A stretch of 45,390 bases of DNA, taken from the NCBI GenBank assembly GCA_016874095.1, contig VGVH01000020.1, positions 1 to 45,390 on the forward strand, read 5' to 3'. The DNA comes from Gammaproteobacteria bacterium. Its GTDB lineage: Bacteria; Pseudomonadota; Gammaproteobacteria; Steroidobacterales; GCA-2729495. A model generated the notes under the pieces. That model was given only the letters and a program-made list of their open reading frames with translations. It ran no database searches and had not been told where the DNA came from. Below, piece after piece: positions 31,406 to 40,321 of this stretch (its first letter is position 1; every line of letters begins with the position of its first letter). The position numbers and the translations under genes were made by a program.

Positions 31406-33649
31406 TCAGCCCGGCATCCTGTCCAGCACTGCGCGGACACGCCACGGCGTCATCGGGATCTCCTCCACCATGCCGACGCCGAGCGCATTGGCCACCGCGC
31501 TCGCGATGGCAGCCATGGTGACCACGATCGGGCCCTCGCCCACTTCCTTGGCGCCGAAGGGGCCGTAGGGATCGATCGTCTCGACGAGGATGTACTCGAC
31601 GGCGGGCAGCTCCCAGGTGCGCGGCAGCTTGTACTCGAGCCGCGAGGGATTCAGCACCTGGCCGTCGTCGGTCTTGCACTCCTCGTAGAGCACCTGGCTC
31701 ATGCCCGAGAAAACCTGGCCATCGAGCTGGCCTTCGACGCCGAGCGGATTGAGCGCCCGACCGATGTCGTGCGCGGCAGTGACCTTCAGGACTTTCACCG
31801 CGCCGGTCGCCGGGTCCACCTCGACTTCCGCCACCTGCGCGCCGAACGAACAGGCCAGCGGCCCGAACGCCCTGGGCGAGTTGAAGAAACCGCGGCCCAT
31901 CACGTAGCGGCCCTCGGGGCTGTTGAAGGTCTTGCCGACCAGCTGGGCAAAGGACAACGCCTTCTGCGGCGACGAAGCCGGAAAGACCCGGCGCGCGCCG
32001 AATCGCAATTCGGACTCCGGCACGCCGAACAGCTGCGCAGCCACCGCGGCAAGCTGTTTTCTGGCGTCCTCGGCCGCGTTCTTGACGGCGTTGCCGGTCA
32101 TGAACGTTCCGCGCTGCGAAAAGGCGCCCCAGTCGAAGGGCACGACGTCGGAGTCGCCGGCGACGATGCGCACGTCGGCGGGCTCGATGCCAAGCACCTC
32201 GGCGGCGATCATGCTCATCACCGTGTGCGAACCCTGGCCCATGTCCGGGATGCCGGTGAAGAGCGTGACGAGGCCATCGCCATCCACCTTCACCATTGCC
32301 GCGGAAGTGTCGTTCGCGGCGCCCTTCGAACCGGAGGCCTGAGCGCCGATCCCGATGCCGATGCCACGGTACCTCGGCAGTTTTCCGTATTTCTGCTTCC
32401 AGCCGGAGCGCTCGACGACCGCGCGGATGCATTCCTTCAGCCCGCAGCTGGCGAAGTGCGTGCCATCGAGTCCAGTGTCGCCGGGATCCATCGCGTTGAG
32501 GAGATGGAATTCGGCGGGGTCCATGCCGATCGCTTCGGCAACGCGCGTCATGTGCTGCATCCAGCCGGCGGAGATGCGCCCGAAGATGCCGCCGTGGTGC
32601 GAGCCCTTCGGCACGGAATTCGTGAGGATGAAGCGGCCCCGATAACGCGAGCCTTTCGCGTGATAGAGCCAGTTCATCACCGCCGCCGGGAGCCAGAGAA
32701 TCATCACCCACTCGGCATGCCCGCCCGAGTCAAAGGTGATGTCCATCTCGATAGCCTTGATGCGGCCATCGCGCGTGACGCCGGTACGGAAGCGGTACTG
32801 CGTTTCGCCGGAGCCACGGAACATGATGAATTCTTCGTCGCCCGCCGCGCGGATCTTCACCGGCCGGCCGGTGCGACGCGACAGCAGCGCCGCGATGAAA
32901 TGATGCGGTTTGGGCCGACCGCGGCCGGTGAATGCACCGCCGATGTTGTTGTAGACGATGCGCACCTGGCTTTCGGTGAGCCCGAGCCCTTTTGCGAGAT
33001 TCTGCTGGTACATGGGCGCGGACTGCGTCGGCGTCCAGACGGTCAGCTTTTCCGGCTTCGACCAGTCGGCCAGCGCCACGTGGAACTCGGTCAGGGTGTT
33101 GTGCTGCATCGGGGTACGGAACTGGTCTTCGACGACAAGATCGCTCTCGGCGAAGCCGAGGTCCGGGTCGCCGTAGTCCTTCTCATGCGTCGGCCCGACG
33201 TTCCCCGGTGCCCAGTCATGGATCCGCGGCGCCCCGTTTCGCAGCGCCTCGCGCAGCGTGGTGGCGGCTGGCAATGGCTCCCAGGTCACGTCGATCAGAT
33301 GCAGCGCCTCTTCGGCGGTAATCGCGTCCACCGCCGCCACGGCCGCCACTTCCTCGCCGATGTAGTTCGCGGTGTCCCGCGCGAACAACGGCTGGCGTTC
33401 GCTGAAGAGCACGTCGGGAAAGTCGCGGCTGGAAATGACGGCTTTTACCCCGGGCAGTGCCAGGGCACGGCTCGCGTCGATCGACACGATCCGCGCGCGC
33501 GGGTGCGGCGAGCGCAGTATCCGCCCATGCAGCATGCCGGGCAGGACGATGTCGTCGGTGTAGACCGCGCGGCCAGAGACCTTCTCGAAGCCGTCGAGGC
33601 GCGGCTGGCGCCGGCCGATGACGGTGAACTCCCCGGGCTTCGCGCTCAT
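31406..33649 (-). CDS. Molybdenum hydroxylase large subunit (xanthine dehydrogenase family, HcrA-like)
   Basis: The 747-residue catalytic subunit should bind molybdopterin cytosine dinucleotide. The N-terminal FEKVSGRAVYTDDIVLPGML and RILRSPHPRARI are typical, and GIPDMGQGSHTVMSMIAAEV and AHDIGRALNPLGVEGQLDGQ are cofactor-binding segments. The catalytic glutamate is Glu705 in GAKEVGEGP. It starts at ATG 33649, overlapping the 2Fe-2S subunit stop by ATGA. The FAD subunit of the same operon carries the extra four-cysteine insert known from 4-hydroxybenzoyl-CoA reductase, so this is the likely closest functional relative. The exact substrate is not proven. No cofactor-insertion chaperone (XdhC/PaoD-like) is adjacent. 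Confidence 0.9.
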   Translation of the reverse strand: MSAKPGEFTVIGRRQPRLDGFEKVSGRAVYTDDIVLPGMLHGRILRSPHPRARIVSIDASRALALPGVKAVISSRDFPDVLFSERQPLFARDTANYIGEEVAAVAAVDAITAEEALHLIDVTWEPLPAATTLREALRNGAPRIHDWAPGNVGPTHEKDYGDPDLGFAESDLVVEDQFRTPMQHNTLTEFHVALADWSKPEKLTVWTPTQSAPMYQQNLAKGLGLTESQVRIVYNNIGGAFTGRGRPKPHHFIAALLSRRTGRPVKIRAAGDEEFIMFRGSGETQYRFRTGVTRDGRIKAIEMDITFDSGGHAEWVMILWLPAAVMNWLYHAKGSRYRGRFILTNSVPKGSHHGGIFGRISAGWMQHMTRVAEAIGMDPAEFHLLNAMDPGDTGLDGTHFASCGLKECIRAVVERSGWKQKYGKLPRYRGIGIGIGAQASGSKGAANDTSAAMVKVDGDGLVTLFTGIPDMGQGSHTVMSMIAAEVLGIEPADVRIVAGDSDVVPFDWGAFSQRGTFMTGNAVKNAAEDARKQLAAVAAQLFGVPESELRFGARRVFPASSPQKALSFAQLVGKTFNSPEGRYVMGRGFFNSPRAFGPLACSFGAQVAEVEVDPATGAVKVLKVTAAHDIGRALNPLGVEGQLDGQVFSGMSQVLYEECKTDDGQVLNPSRLEYKLPRTWELPAVEYILVETIDPYGPFGAKEVGEGPIVVTMAAIASAVANALGVGMVEEIPMTPWRVRAVLDRMPG

Positions 33650-34140
33650 GGCTTCGCAGCGGGGTCCGCGGCGAACGCGTGCGCCTCGCGGATCGCCTCC
33701 TTCACCTTGATGTGGCCGGTGCAGCGGCAGATGACACCGGCCATCCCGTCGTTGATCTGCTCGTCGGTCGGTCGCGGATGACGATTGAGCACAGCCTTCG
33801 CCGACATGATCACGCCGGGCGTGCAGAAGCCGCACTGCACGGCGTGGTAGTGGACGAAGGACTTCTGGATCGCATCGAGATCGCCCAGGCGCTCCAGCCC
33901 CTCGATGGTCGTGATCGACTGCCCGTCCCACTCTAGCGCCGGGGTCAGGCAGGAGAGGATCGCCTCGCCGCGGGCGTTGTTGATCGTGCAGACGCCGCAG
34001 GAGCCGGTCGTGCAGCCTTCCTTCGTTCCCATGAGGCCGACCTGGTCGCGGATCACGTCGAGCAGCGTCTGCTGCGGCGAGACCAGCAACTCGAGCGCAT
34101 CGCCATTGACCGTGAGGCGCAGCAGCGGCTTCGGGCTCAT
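33646..34140 (-). CDS. Molybdenum hydroxylase 2Fe-2S subunit (HcrC-like)
   Basis: The 164-residue protein carries two [2Fe-2S] clusters. The plant-ferredoxin-like N-domain has Cys43, Cys48, Cys51 and Cys64 (EGCTTGSCGVCT and SC). The helical C-domain has Cys103, Cys106, Cys138 and Cys140 (QCGFCTPG and CRCTGH). It passes electrons between the molybdenum centre and FAD. The length matches the family. Both ends overlap neighbours by ATGA (34137-34140 and 33646-33649), so the three subunits are translated from one coupled message. Confidence 0.94.
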   Translation of the reverse strand: MSPKPLLRLTVNGDALELLVSPQQTLLDVIRDQVGLMGTKEGCTTGSCGVCTINNARGEAILSCLTPALEWDGQSITTIEGLERLGDLDAIQKSFVHYHAVQCGFCTPGVIMSAKAVLNRHPRPTDEQINDGMAGVICRCTGHIKVKEAIREAHAFAADPAAKP

Positions 34141-35105
34141 GGCATGTCCCTCAAGGCCGTCAGCGCCCGGCGCACCAGCTCCCGCGCCAGGTCACGCTTG
34201 TAGGCCGCCGGCGTATAGAGGTTGCTGACCACGCCGAGGTCTTCGCGGGCGGCTTCCGCGGCTTCTTCTATATGCGTGTCGGCGAGCCCGCGCTGCGTAG
34301 CGATGACTGCGGCACGCCTCAGCACGACCGGCGCCGGCCCGAGCGAGCCGAGCACGAGGCGTGTCCGGCCGTCGGCCGCGCGGCGCGCGGCGATCGTGCC
34401 GTAGGCGAAGTCGATGCCGAGCCTGGCCGTGTCCTTGATGAACACGAGCCGGTCGGGCGTCGGCGGCACGATCACTTCGGTGAGCACCTCGTCAGTTCGG
34501 CGCACGGTGTGCGTGACGCCGTCGGCCCGGTAGTAATCCGCCAGCCGCAGCGTGCGGCGACCGCCGGCGCTCGCGAGGGTGATCGTGGCATCGAGCGCGA
34601 TCAGCGCGGGTGGTGTATCCGCGTTGTTAATGGCAACGCAGGTCTTGACGGAGGCGACGACATGGCAGGCGTCCACCCCCGTCTTCAGGCAACCGCCTTT
34701 CGCGGCGCGCCACTCCTGCGTCTGGTTGGCGTACCAGCAGCGCGTGTCGAGATTCAGGTTGCCACCGAGCGTGGCCATGTTGCGGACATGGCTCGACGCG
34801 ACCGCCTTGAACGCTGCCGCCAGAGCGGGATGCCGCGAGTTGACCGCTTGGTGAGCAGCCAGGTCGGCGAGGCGGCAGGCAGCGCCAATGCGGAGACTGC
34901 CATCCGGCCACTCCTCGACGCCGAGCAGCTCCGGCAGCTCGCGGATGCTGAGCAGGACCGCCGGCTGCATCAGGCGGTTGCGCATATTGAAGGTGACATC
35001 CGTGCCGCCGCCGAGCAGCCGCACCGCGGCGCCGGATCGTGACAGGACACCCAGGCCTTCCTCCAGCGTCCGCGGCTTCACGTAGTCGTGGGCAGGCAGC
35101 AGCAT
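34137..35105 (-). CDS. Molybdenum hydroxylase FAD subunit with extra four-cysteine insert (HcrB-like)
   Basis: The 322-residue protein has the FAD-binding signature LLGGGTDVTFNMRN (31-44) and the second motif ATLGGNLNLDTRC. After it come Cys123, Cys139, Cys147 and Cys156 in an insert (RCWYANQTQEW, GGCL, DACHV, KTCV). That insert is characteristic of the beta subunit of 4-hydroxybenzoyl-CoA reductase, where it holds an additional [4Fe-4S] cluster, and is absent from ordinary xanthine dehydrogenase FAD subunits. This is the first gene of the operon. The remaining sequence (LRLADYYRADGVTHTVRRTDE, DLGVVSNLYTPAAYKRDLA) is standard. Confidence 0.92.
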   Translation of the reverse strand: MLLPAHDYVKPRTLEEGLGVLSRSGAAVRLLGGGTDVTFNMRNRLMQPAVLLSIRELPELLGVEEWPDGSLRIGAACRLADLAAHQAVNSRHPALAAAFKAVASSHVRNMATLGGNLNLDTRCWYANQTQEWRAAKGGCLKTGVDACHVVASVKTCVAINNADTPPALIALDATITLASAGGRRTLRLADYYRADGVTHTVRRTDEVLTEVIVPPTPDRLVFIKDTARLGIDFAYGTIAARRAADGRTRLVLGSLGPAPVVLRRAAVIATQRGLADTHIEEAAEAAREDLGVVSNLYTPAAYKRDLARELVRRALTALRDMP

Positions 35106-35137
35106 GACCCCAGTCTAGCCCGGTTGGGCGTGGCCGA

Positions 35138-35467
35138 TTGGCATCGGTTGACGATTTCCAAGCTGCCAAGGAGCAGAGCCGCAACCCGGCCGGTGAGGTC
35201 GTGTACATGATCTCCCACGGGCCCGCGGAAGCGGGCGACAAAGAGCGTGAACTGGCCAACCTGATGCGCGAGTCGGTCGCGGCGGCGACGGTTTCGTGCA
35301 AACGGGTGATCGTGGTACCGGTCGTCGTCGTGAGCCGCAGCGGCGTTTCCGGCCGCATCGAGAGGGACCTGGCGGGCCTCGACTACACCAGCACCCATAA
35401 GGGCATTGCCGAGAGCCCGCTGTTCAGCCTCTGGGTACAGGAAACGCTCGCCAGCGCCTTGCCCTGA
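35138..35467 (+). pseudogene. CbiX-like (sirohydrochlorin chelatase family) fragment
   Basis: The open frame of 109 codons begins only at a TTG. VVYMISHGPAEAGDKERELA resembles the 'HGPN-x-x-DN' strand of CbiX-like chelatase proteins. KRVIVVPVVVVSRSGVSGRI, LAGLDYTSTHKGIAESPLFS and LWVQETL match the C-terminal end of that family. The stretch between looks too short (LMRESVAAATVSCK), and the N-terminal domain is missing. I read this as a remnant, or a one-domain short form; function is unlikely to be metal insertion as it stands. There is no clear ribosome site. Confidence 0.4.
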
Positions 35468-35786
35468 GCGTGGCTGCGGGTGGCAGTTGTCGGTTTTTTT
35501 GCCACAGGATCAAGGGCCAATGAATCTGTCCGGGATGGTGCGCAGCCGCTTTGGGGCGTACACTGCGTAATGGGAGGGTGTTACAACCACCTGTTGGGGT
35601 CTACGCGACGATAATCATTATTCCGCCTGGCAGCCGCCAGGTGCATGGTTTGCGTTTGTGTAAATTCCTTCGACCGGCACGAGACAGAGCGACACAGCAG
35701 ATTCGGCTCCTCGAGAACTGACTCACGCCTGCCACTCCGTCGATTACGAGCCACCAGACCAAGAAGATCAGAGATCAGGAGCAGAG
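35468..35786 (+). promoter_or_regulatory. 319-nt gap, probable promoter and long 5' leader of the RRM protein gene
   Basis: No coding frame of note was seen. The region is less GC-rich than its surroundings. It contains stem-loops (CCTGGC-AGCC-GCCAGG at 35626-35641; GTGGCA/TGCCAC around a T-run near 35477-35503) and ends with GATCAGGAGCAGAG before the ATG, a strong ribosome site. Bacterial glycine-rich RRM genes often have long structured leaders that respond to cold; whether this one does is inference. Confidence 0.4.
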
Positions 35787-36155
35787 ATGGAATCGAAGTT
35801 GTACGTTGGGAATCTGTCGTATTCGACGACGGAAGACGACCTGCGCGGCCTGTTTTCCCAGGCCGGAAACGTCAAGTCAGTATCGGTCATCAAGGACCGC
35901 GACACGGGCCGCTCGAAGGGCTTCGCCTTTGTCGAGATGGGCAGCGACGACGACGCGCAGAAAGCAATCAGCCAGTTCAATGGCCAGTCCTTCCAGGACC
36001 GGTCGCTGAAGGTCAACGTGGCCCGGCCGCGCGAAGACCGTCCTCGCGGGGGCGGCGGCTTCGGTGGTCCGCGTGGCGGCGGTGGCGGTGGCGGTGGTTA
36101 CGGCGGCCCGCGTGGCGGTGGTCGTGATGGCGGCGGCCGCGGGCGCTCCTGGTAA
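35787..36155 (+). CDS. Glycine-rich RNA-binding protein with one RRM domain
   Basis: The 122-residue protein has a complete RRM at ~3-80, with RNP2 LYVGNL (5-10) and RNP1 KGFAFVEM (44-51), whose aromatic residues stack on RNA. The C-terminus (87-120) is an RGG-type tail of repeated GG and PRGG units. This architecture is shared with cyanobacterial Rbp and plant glycine-rich proteins and occurs in many gammaproteobacteria, where it is often cold-induced. It probably acts as an RNA chaperone in the cytoplasm. It has a strong AGGAG site, a long leader and its own terminator, so it is a single-gene unit. Confidence 0.93.
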   Translation: MESKLYVGNLSYSTTEDDLRGLFSQAGNVKSVSVIKDRDTGRSKGFAFVEMGSDDDAQKAISQFNGQSFQDRSLKVNVARPREDRPRGGGGFGGPRGGGGGGGGYGGPRGGGRDGGGRGRSW

Positions 36156-36160
36156 GCATT

Positions 36161-36235
36161 GATTCCGGCTCCGGCCGGAATCGCTGAATACCGAAGGCCC
36201 GGCATCCCGTGCAAGCGGGGTGTCGGGCCTTTTTG
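36161..36235 (+). terminator. Terminator region of the RRM protein gene
   Basis: A first hairpin GATTCCGG/CCGGAATC lies at 36161-36182, directly after the stop. The main terminator is at 36194-36235: a 16-bp stem (36194-36209 with 36216-36231, two G-T pairs) with a 6-nt loop, followed by TTTTT. Confidence 0.85.
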
Positions 36236-36245
36236 TCTGAATCAA

Positions 36246-36326
36246 GGGGACGCGAACCTTCGTTCGCGGCGTATTTCACGTCCACGGATGACGTGAATGC
36301 CGTCCCGAACTAAGGTTAGCGTCCCC
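36246..36326. repeat. REP/MITE-like imperfect inverted repeat
   Basis: An 81-nt element begins GGGGACGC and ends GCGTCCCC. Its inner parts also pair (AACCTT with AAGGTT, TTCACGTC with GACGTGAA), leaving a small central loop near 36283-36288. Termini of the type 'GGGGACG...CGTCCCC' are common in intergenic REP-like repeats of gammaproteobacteria, often linked to RAYT-type transposases. No such gene is in the window. Confidence 0.6.
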
Positions 36327-36342
36327 CTCACCCCCTCACTCC

Positions 36343-36702
36343 TCAATTCGGCGACACGTCTTCGTAGAACTCGTGACTGTGTTCAGGGAGGATGTGCTGG
36401 TAGAGCTCCTTGCCGCGCGCTGCCGACGCGCTTTTCGAGAACGTCAGCCGCTGCTCGATCGAGTCCCACTCCTCCACCATCACGAAATGCGTACCCTTCG
36501 GCCCGTGATCGCCGTGGTCGGGCTCGGTTGCCGTCCTGAGCCTGCGCACCGCGGCGGCCATGCTCCCGGCCCGTGCGCGCAGGATCTTGCGACTGCGGAA
36601 TCCAGGCGCCGCACGCATCAGCGGCTCGAGGTCGCGATAAAAGGTGGAAACGGCTTCTTCCGAGCCGGGCTTGGCCCAGACGGTTGCAACATAAATCACC
36701 AT
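36343..36702 (-). CDS. Antibiotic biosynthesis monooxygenase (ABM)-like dimeric alpha/beta-barrel protein
   Basis: The 119-residue protein starts at ATG 36702 with a GGGAGA site 7 nt upstream; a longer open frame reaches 36903 but looks non-coding. MVIYVATVWAKPGSEEAVST and FYRDLEPLMRAAPGFRSRKI are the first strand-helix unit of the ABM fold. THFVMVEEWDSIEQRLTFSK is the second. The tail QHILPEHSHEFYEDVSPN is longer than the core. Family members include quinol monooxygenases, haem-degrading enzymes and non-catalytic proteins, so the activity is open. Confidence 0.75.
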   Translation of the reverse strand: MVIYVATVWAKPGSEEAVSTFYRDLEPLMRAAPGFRSRKILRARAGSMAAAVRRLRTATEPDHGDHGPKGTHFVMVEEWDSIEQRLTFSKSASAARGKELYQHILPEHSHEFYEDVSPN

Positions 36703-36799
36703 GCGAATTCTCCCGAACGCAAGGCGGATGATGAGGCCGCAAGTATAGATTTGCCGCGCGCTGACGATACAAGAATAATTTTCCCGCTTCCCTCCAGCA

Positions 36800-37012
36800 C
36801 CTGAGGTCGCCCGCGCGCGGAAAACCGTGATCGACAACGAGCAGGGCGCGAAATTCTCGATCACGCTGTCGCCCGGCATTGCCACGCTGACGGCAGCCGG
36901 CAATTTCCCGTCGTCAAAGGAACTGCTCGCCGCAGCGGACGCCGCGCTCTACCACTCCAAGCGCAACGGCCGCAACCAGCACACGAGTTACGACAGCATC
37001 CAGGCGGCGTAG
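36800..37012 (+). pseudogene. C-terminal fragment of a GGDEF diguanylate cyclase
   Basis: The frame encodes ARKTVIDNEQGAKFSITLSP, then GIATLTAAGNFPSSKELLAA, then ADAALYHSKRNGRNQHTSYD and a stop at 37010-37012. This is the last third of a GGDEF domain (the 'SIGVA...A-D-x-A-L-Y-x-A-K-x-x-G-R-N' region). The GGDEF catalytic loop, the rest of the domain and any sensor part are absent. An in-frame stop lies just upstream at 36776-36778. Only a GTG at 36827 could start it, with no ribosome site. It converges with the sigma-54 activator gene. Confidence 0.65.
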
Positions 37013-37013
37013 C

Positions 37014-38135
<1,122 letters not shown>

Positions 38136-38258
38136 GCGCACCCCCAGGACTTGCCGGGCACTTCCGCCAGGGAGTCACCCGCAATTCGCTGACGAAACAA
38201 ACAACCCGGCTGCTATCATCGATGACGCCCGAGAACGTGTCAAACGATTGACGCCTTG

Positions 38259-39449
38259 ATGAAGCCATCGGCAACCCGCGAACCACTCCCGGCGTCGATC
38301 GCCCCGCCCGCCACCAGCAAGCTGCCAGGCGTCGGCACGACCATCTTCACCGTCATGTCGCAGCTCGCCCGGGAATGCGGCGCGATCAACCTCGGCCAGG
38401 GCTTTCCGGATTTCGCAACGCCTGCCGGACTGCTGGACCGGGTCGTGCACCACCTGCGCGACGGCGCCAACCAGTACGCGCCGATGGCGGGAATGCCGGA
38501 GCTGCGCGAGGCGATCGCCGCCAAGGTGCTCGCGCTCTACGGGCGGCAGGTGGACCCGGTCAGCGACGTGACGGTCACCTCAGGCGCGACCGAAGCGATT
38601 TTCAGCGCCATCCAGGCCGTCGTGCATCCCGGCGACGAAGCGATCGTCTTCGATCCGGCCTACGACTCCTACGAGCCCGCCGTCACGCTCGCCGGGGGCC
38701 GCACGGTGCACGTGCCGCTCACGGCCCCGCGCTACGGCGTCGACTGGCAGCGCGTCGCCGCCGCGATCACGCCGCGCACCCGGCTGGTCATCGTCAATTC
38801 GCCGCACAACCCGACGGGCGCGGTGCTCGATGCTGCCGACCTGGAGGCGCTGGCGGACCTGACGCGCGACCGGCCGATCACGGTGCTGGGCGACGAGGTC
38901 TACGAGCACATCGTCTTCGACGGTGCGCGTCACGAAAGCTTGAACCGCCACGCGGAACTGCGGGAGAAGAGCCTCGTCGTGTCGTCCTTCGGCAAGACCT
39001 ACCACGCCACCGGGTGGAAGATCGGCTACTGCGTCGCGCCGCCCGCGCTCAGCGAGGAATTCCGCAAGGTGCACCAGTTCGCGCAGTTCTGCGTCGTCAC
39101 GCCGATGCAGAAAGCGCTGGCGGAGTACCTGACGACCACGCCGGAACACCACCTGGGACTCGGCGGGTTCTACCAGGACAAGCGTGACCGCTTCCTCCAC
39201 CTGCTGCGCGAGTCGCGGTTCCGGCTGCTGCCCTCGGCGGGCACGTATTTCCAGCTCGCCGACTATTCCGCGATCACCGACCAGGGCGACGTCGACTTCG
39301 CCCTGCGGCTGACGCGCGAGTCGGGCGTCGCCGCAATCCCGGTGTCCGTGTTCTACGAGAAGCCGCCCGCCGCGCGCGTGCTGCGGTTCTGCTTCGCCAA
39401 GGACATCGCCACCCTCGAGCGTGCCGCGCAGATCCTGTGCAGGATCTGA
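38259..39449 (+). CDS. PLP-dependent class I/II aminotransferase (methionine/glutamine transaminase, YbdL-like)
   Basis: The 396-residue protein has INLGQGFPDFATP near the N-terminus, SPHNPTG (181-187) and the PLP lysine Lys246 in SFGKTYHATGWKIGY. GDEVYEHIVFDGARHESL is typical of the kynurenine/glutamine transaminase K and YbdL subgroup, which uses methionine, glutamine or aromatic amino acids with 2-oxoacids. The next gene overlaps it by 13 nt and encodes an omega-amidase-like enzyme. That partner hydrolyses the 2-oxoglutaramate or 2-oxosuccinamate formed by such transaminases and pulls the reaction forward, which strongly supports this assignment. Confidence 0.9.
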   Translation: MKPSATREPLPASIAPPATSKLPGVGTTIFTVMSQLARECGAINLGQGFPDFATPAGLLDRVVHHLRDGANQYAPMAGMPELREAIAAKVLALYGRQVDPVSDVTVTSGATEAIFSAIQAVVHPGDEAIVFDPAYDSYEPAVTLAGGRTVHVPLTAPRYGVDWQRVAAAITPRTRLVIVNSPHNPTGAVLDAADLEALADLTRDRPITVLGDEVYEHIVFDGARHESLNRHAELREKSLVVSSFGKTYHATGWKIGYCVAPPALSEEFRKVHQFAQFCVVTPMQKALAEYLTTTPEHHLGLGGFYQDKRDRFLHLLRESRFRLLPSAGTYFQLADYSAITDQGDVDFALRLTRESGVAAIPVSVFYEKPPAARVLRFCFAKDIATLERAAQILCRI

Positions 39450-40213
39450 CCGTCACCCTGGTCCAGTCCCCGCTCGCCTGGCTGGATGCCGCGGCGAACC
39501 GCGAACACTTTGCCGGCGTCATCGCGGGCGAGGCAGGCCGGGGCAACCTCGTCGTGCTGCCGGAGATGTTCACGACGGGCTTCACGATGGCGCCCGAAGC
39601 GGTCGCAGAGACGATGGATGGTCCGTCGGTCGCATGGATGGCCGACACCGCCCGCCGCCACGGCATCACGCTCTGCGGCAGCCTCGTCATCCGCGACGCT
39701 GACAGCTACCGCAACCGCCTCGTGTGGATGCCGCCCGACGGCAGGCCCGGCTGGTACGACAAGCGCCACCTGTTCCGCATGGCCGACGAGCACCGCCACT
39801 ACGTCGGCGGCAGGGAGCGTGCCGTGTTCGAGATCGGCGGCTGGCGGGTCTGCCCGCTGATCTGCTACGACCTGCGCTTCCCGGTGTGGAGCCGCGGCGC
39901 GAACGCCTTCGACCTGCAGCTCTACGTGGCCAACTGGCCCGCCGCCCGGCGCAGCGCCTGGCGCGCCCTGCTGCCGGCGCGCGCGGTCGAGAACCAGTGC
40001 TATGTCGCCGGCGTGAACCGCATCGGCCTGGATGGCAACGGCATCCGCTACAGCGGCGACACGCTCGCCGCCGACCCGTTCGGCAACCTGATCGCCGATG
40101 CCGGCGACCGCGCGGGGGCGGTCAGCGTGAGGCTGGATGGGAGATCGCTGCTCGCCTACCGCGAGAAGTTTCCGGCCTGGCGCGACGCGGATGACTTCCG
40201 GCTGGTGGAGTAA
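39437..40213 (+). CDS. Carbon-nitrogen hydrolase, omega-amidase (YafV-like)
   Basis: The 258-residue nitrilase-superfamily protein has the triad Glu43 (LPEMFTTGF), Lys109 (YDKRHLF) and Cys143 (LICYDLRFP). Omega-amidases deaminate 2-oxoglutaramate and 2-oxosuccinamate. QLYVANWPAARRSAWRALLP and RAVENQCYVAGVNRIG are characteristic of the YafV/NIT2 group. The start is GTG at 39437, overlapping the aminotransferase end. The stop at 40211-40213 is followed after one base by a 36-bp perfect inverted repeat. Confidence 0.9.
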   Translation: MQDLTVTLVQSPLAWLDAAANREHFAGVIAGEAGRGNLVVLPEMFTTGFTMAPEAVAETMDGPSVAWMADTARRHGITLCGSLVIRDADSYRNRLVWMPPDGRPGWYDKRHLFRMADEHRHYVGGRERAVFEIGGWRVCPLICYDLRFPVWSRGANAFDLQLYVANWPAARRSAWRALLPARAVENQCYVAGVNRIGLDGNGIRYSGDTLAADPFGNLIADAGDRAGAVSVRLDGRSLLAYREKFPAWRDADDFRLVE

Positions 40214-40214
40214 G

Positions 40215-40303
40215 GCGCAGTCATTCGAGCAGAAGGGAGCCCGTCCGGGCTCGGGGAAGTCTTACTCGCCCGGACGGGCTCCCTTCTGCTCGAATGACTG
40301 CGC
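40215..40303. repeat. Giant hairpin 1: 36-bp perfect inverted repeat with 17-nt loop
   Basis: The left arm (40215-40250) and right arm (40268-40303) are exact reverse complements over 36 bp. The loop (40251-40267) is TCGGGGAAGTCTTACTC. It begins one base after the omega-amidase stop. It has no U-tract and is much longer than a usual terminator stem. Its loop reappears, inverted, in hairpin 2. Confidence 0.9.
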
Positions 40304-40321
40304 GTCGAGCTCGCCGCATCC

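Noticed and set aside
31352-33781. Plus-strand open frame of over 800 codons opposite the molybdenum hydroxylase genes
   Set aside because: Fully antisense to conserved subunits; composition and lack of any domain mark it as a shadow.
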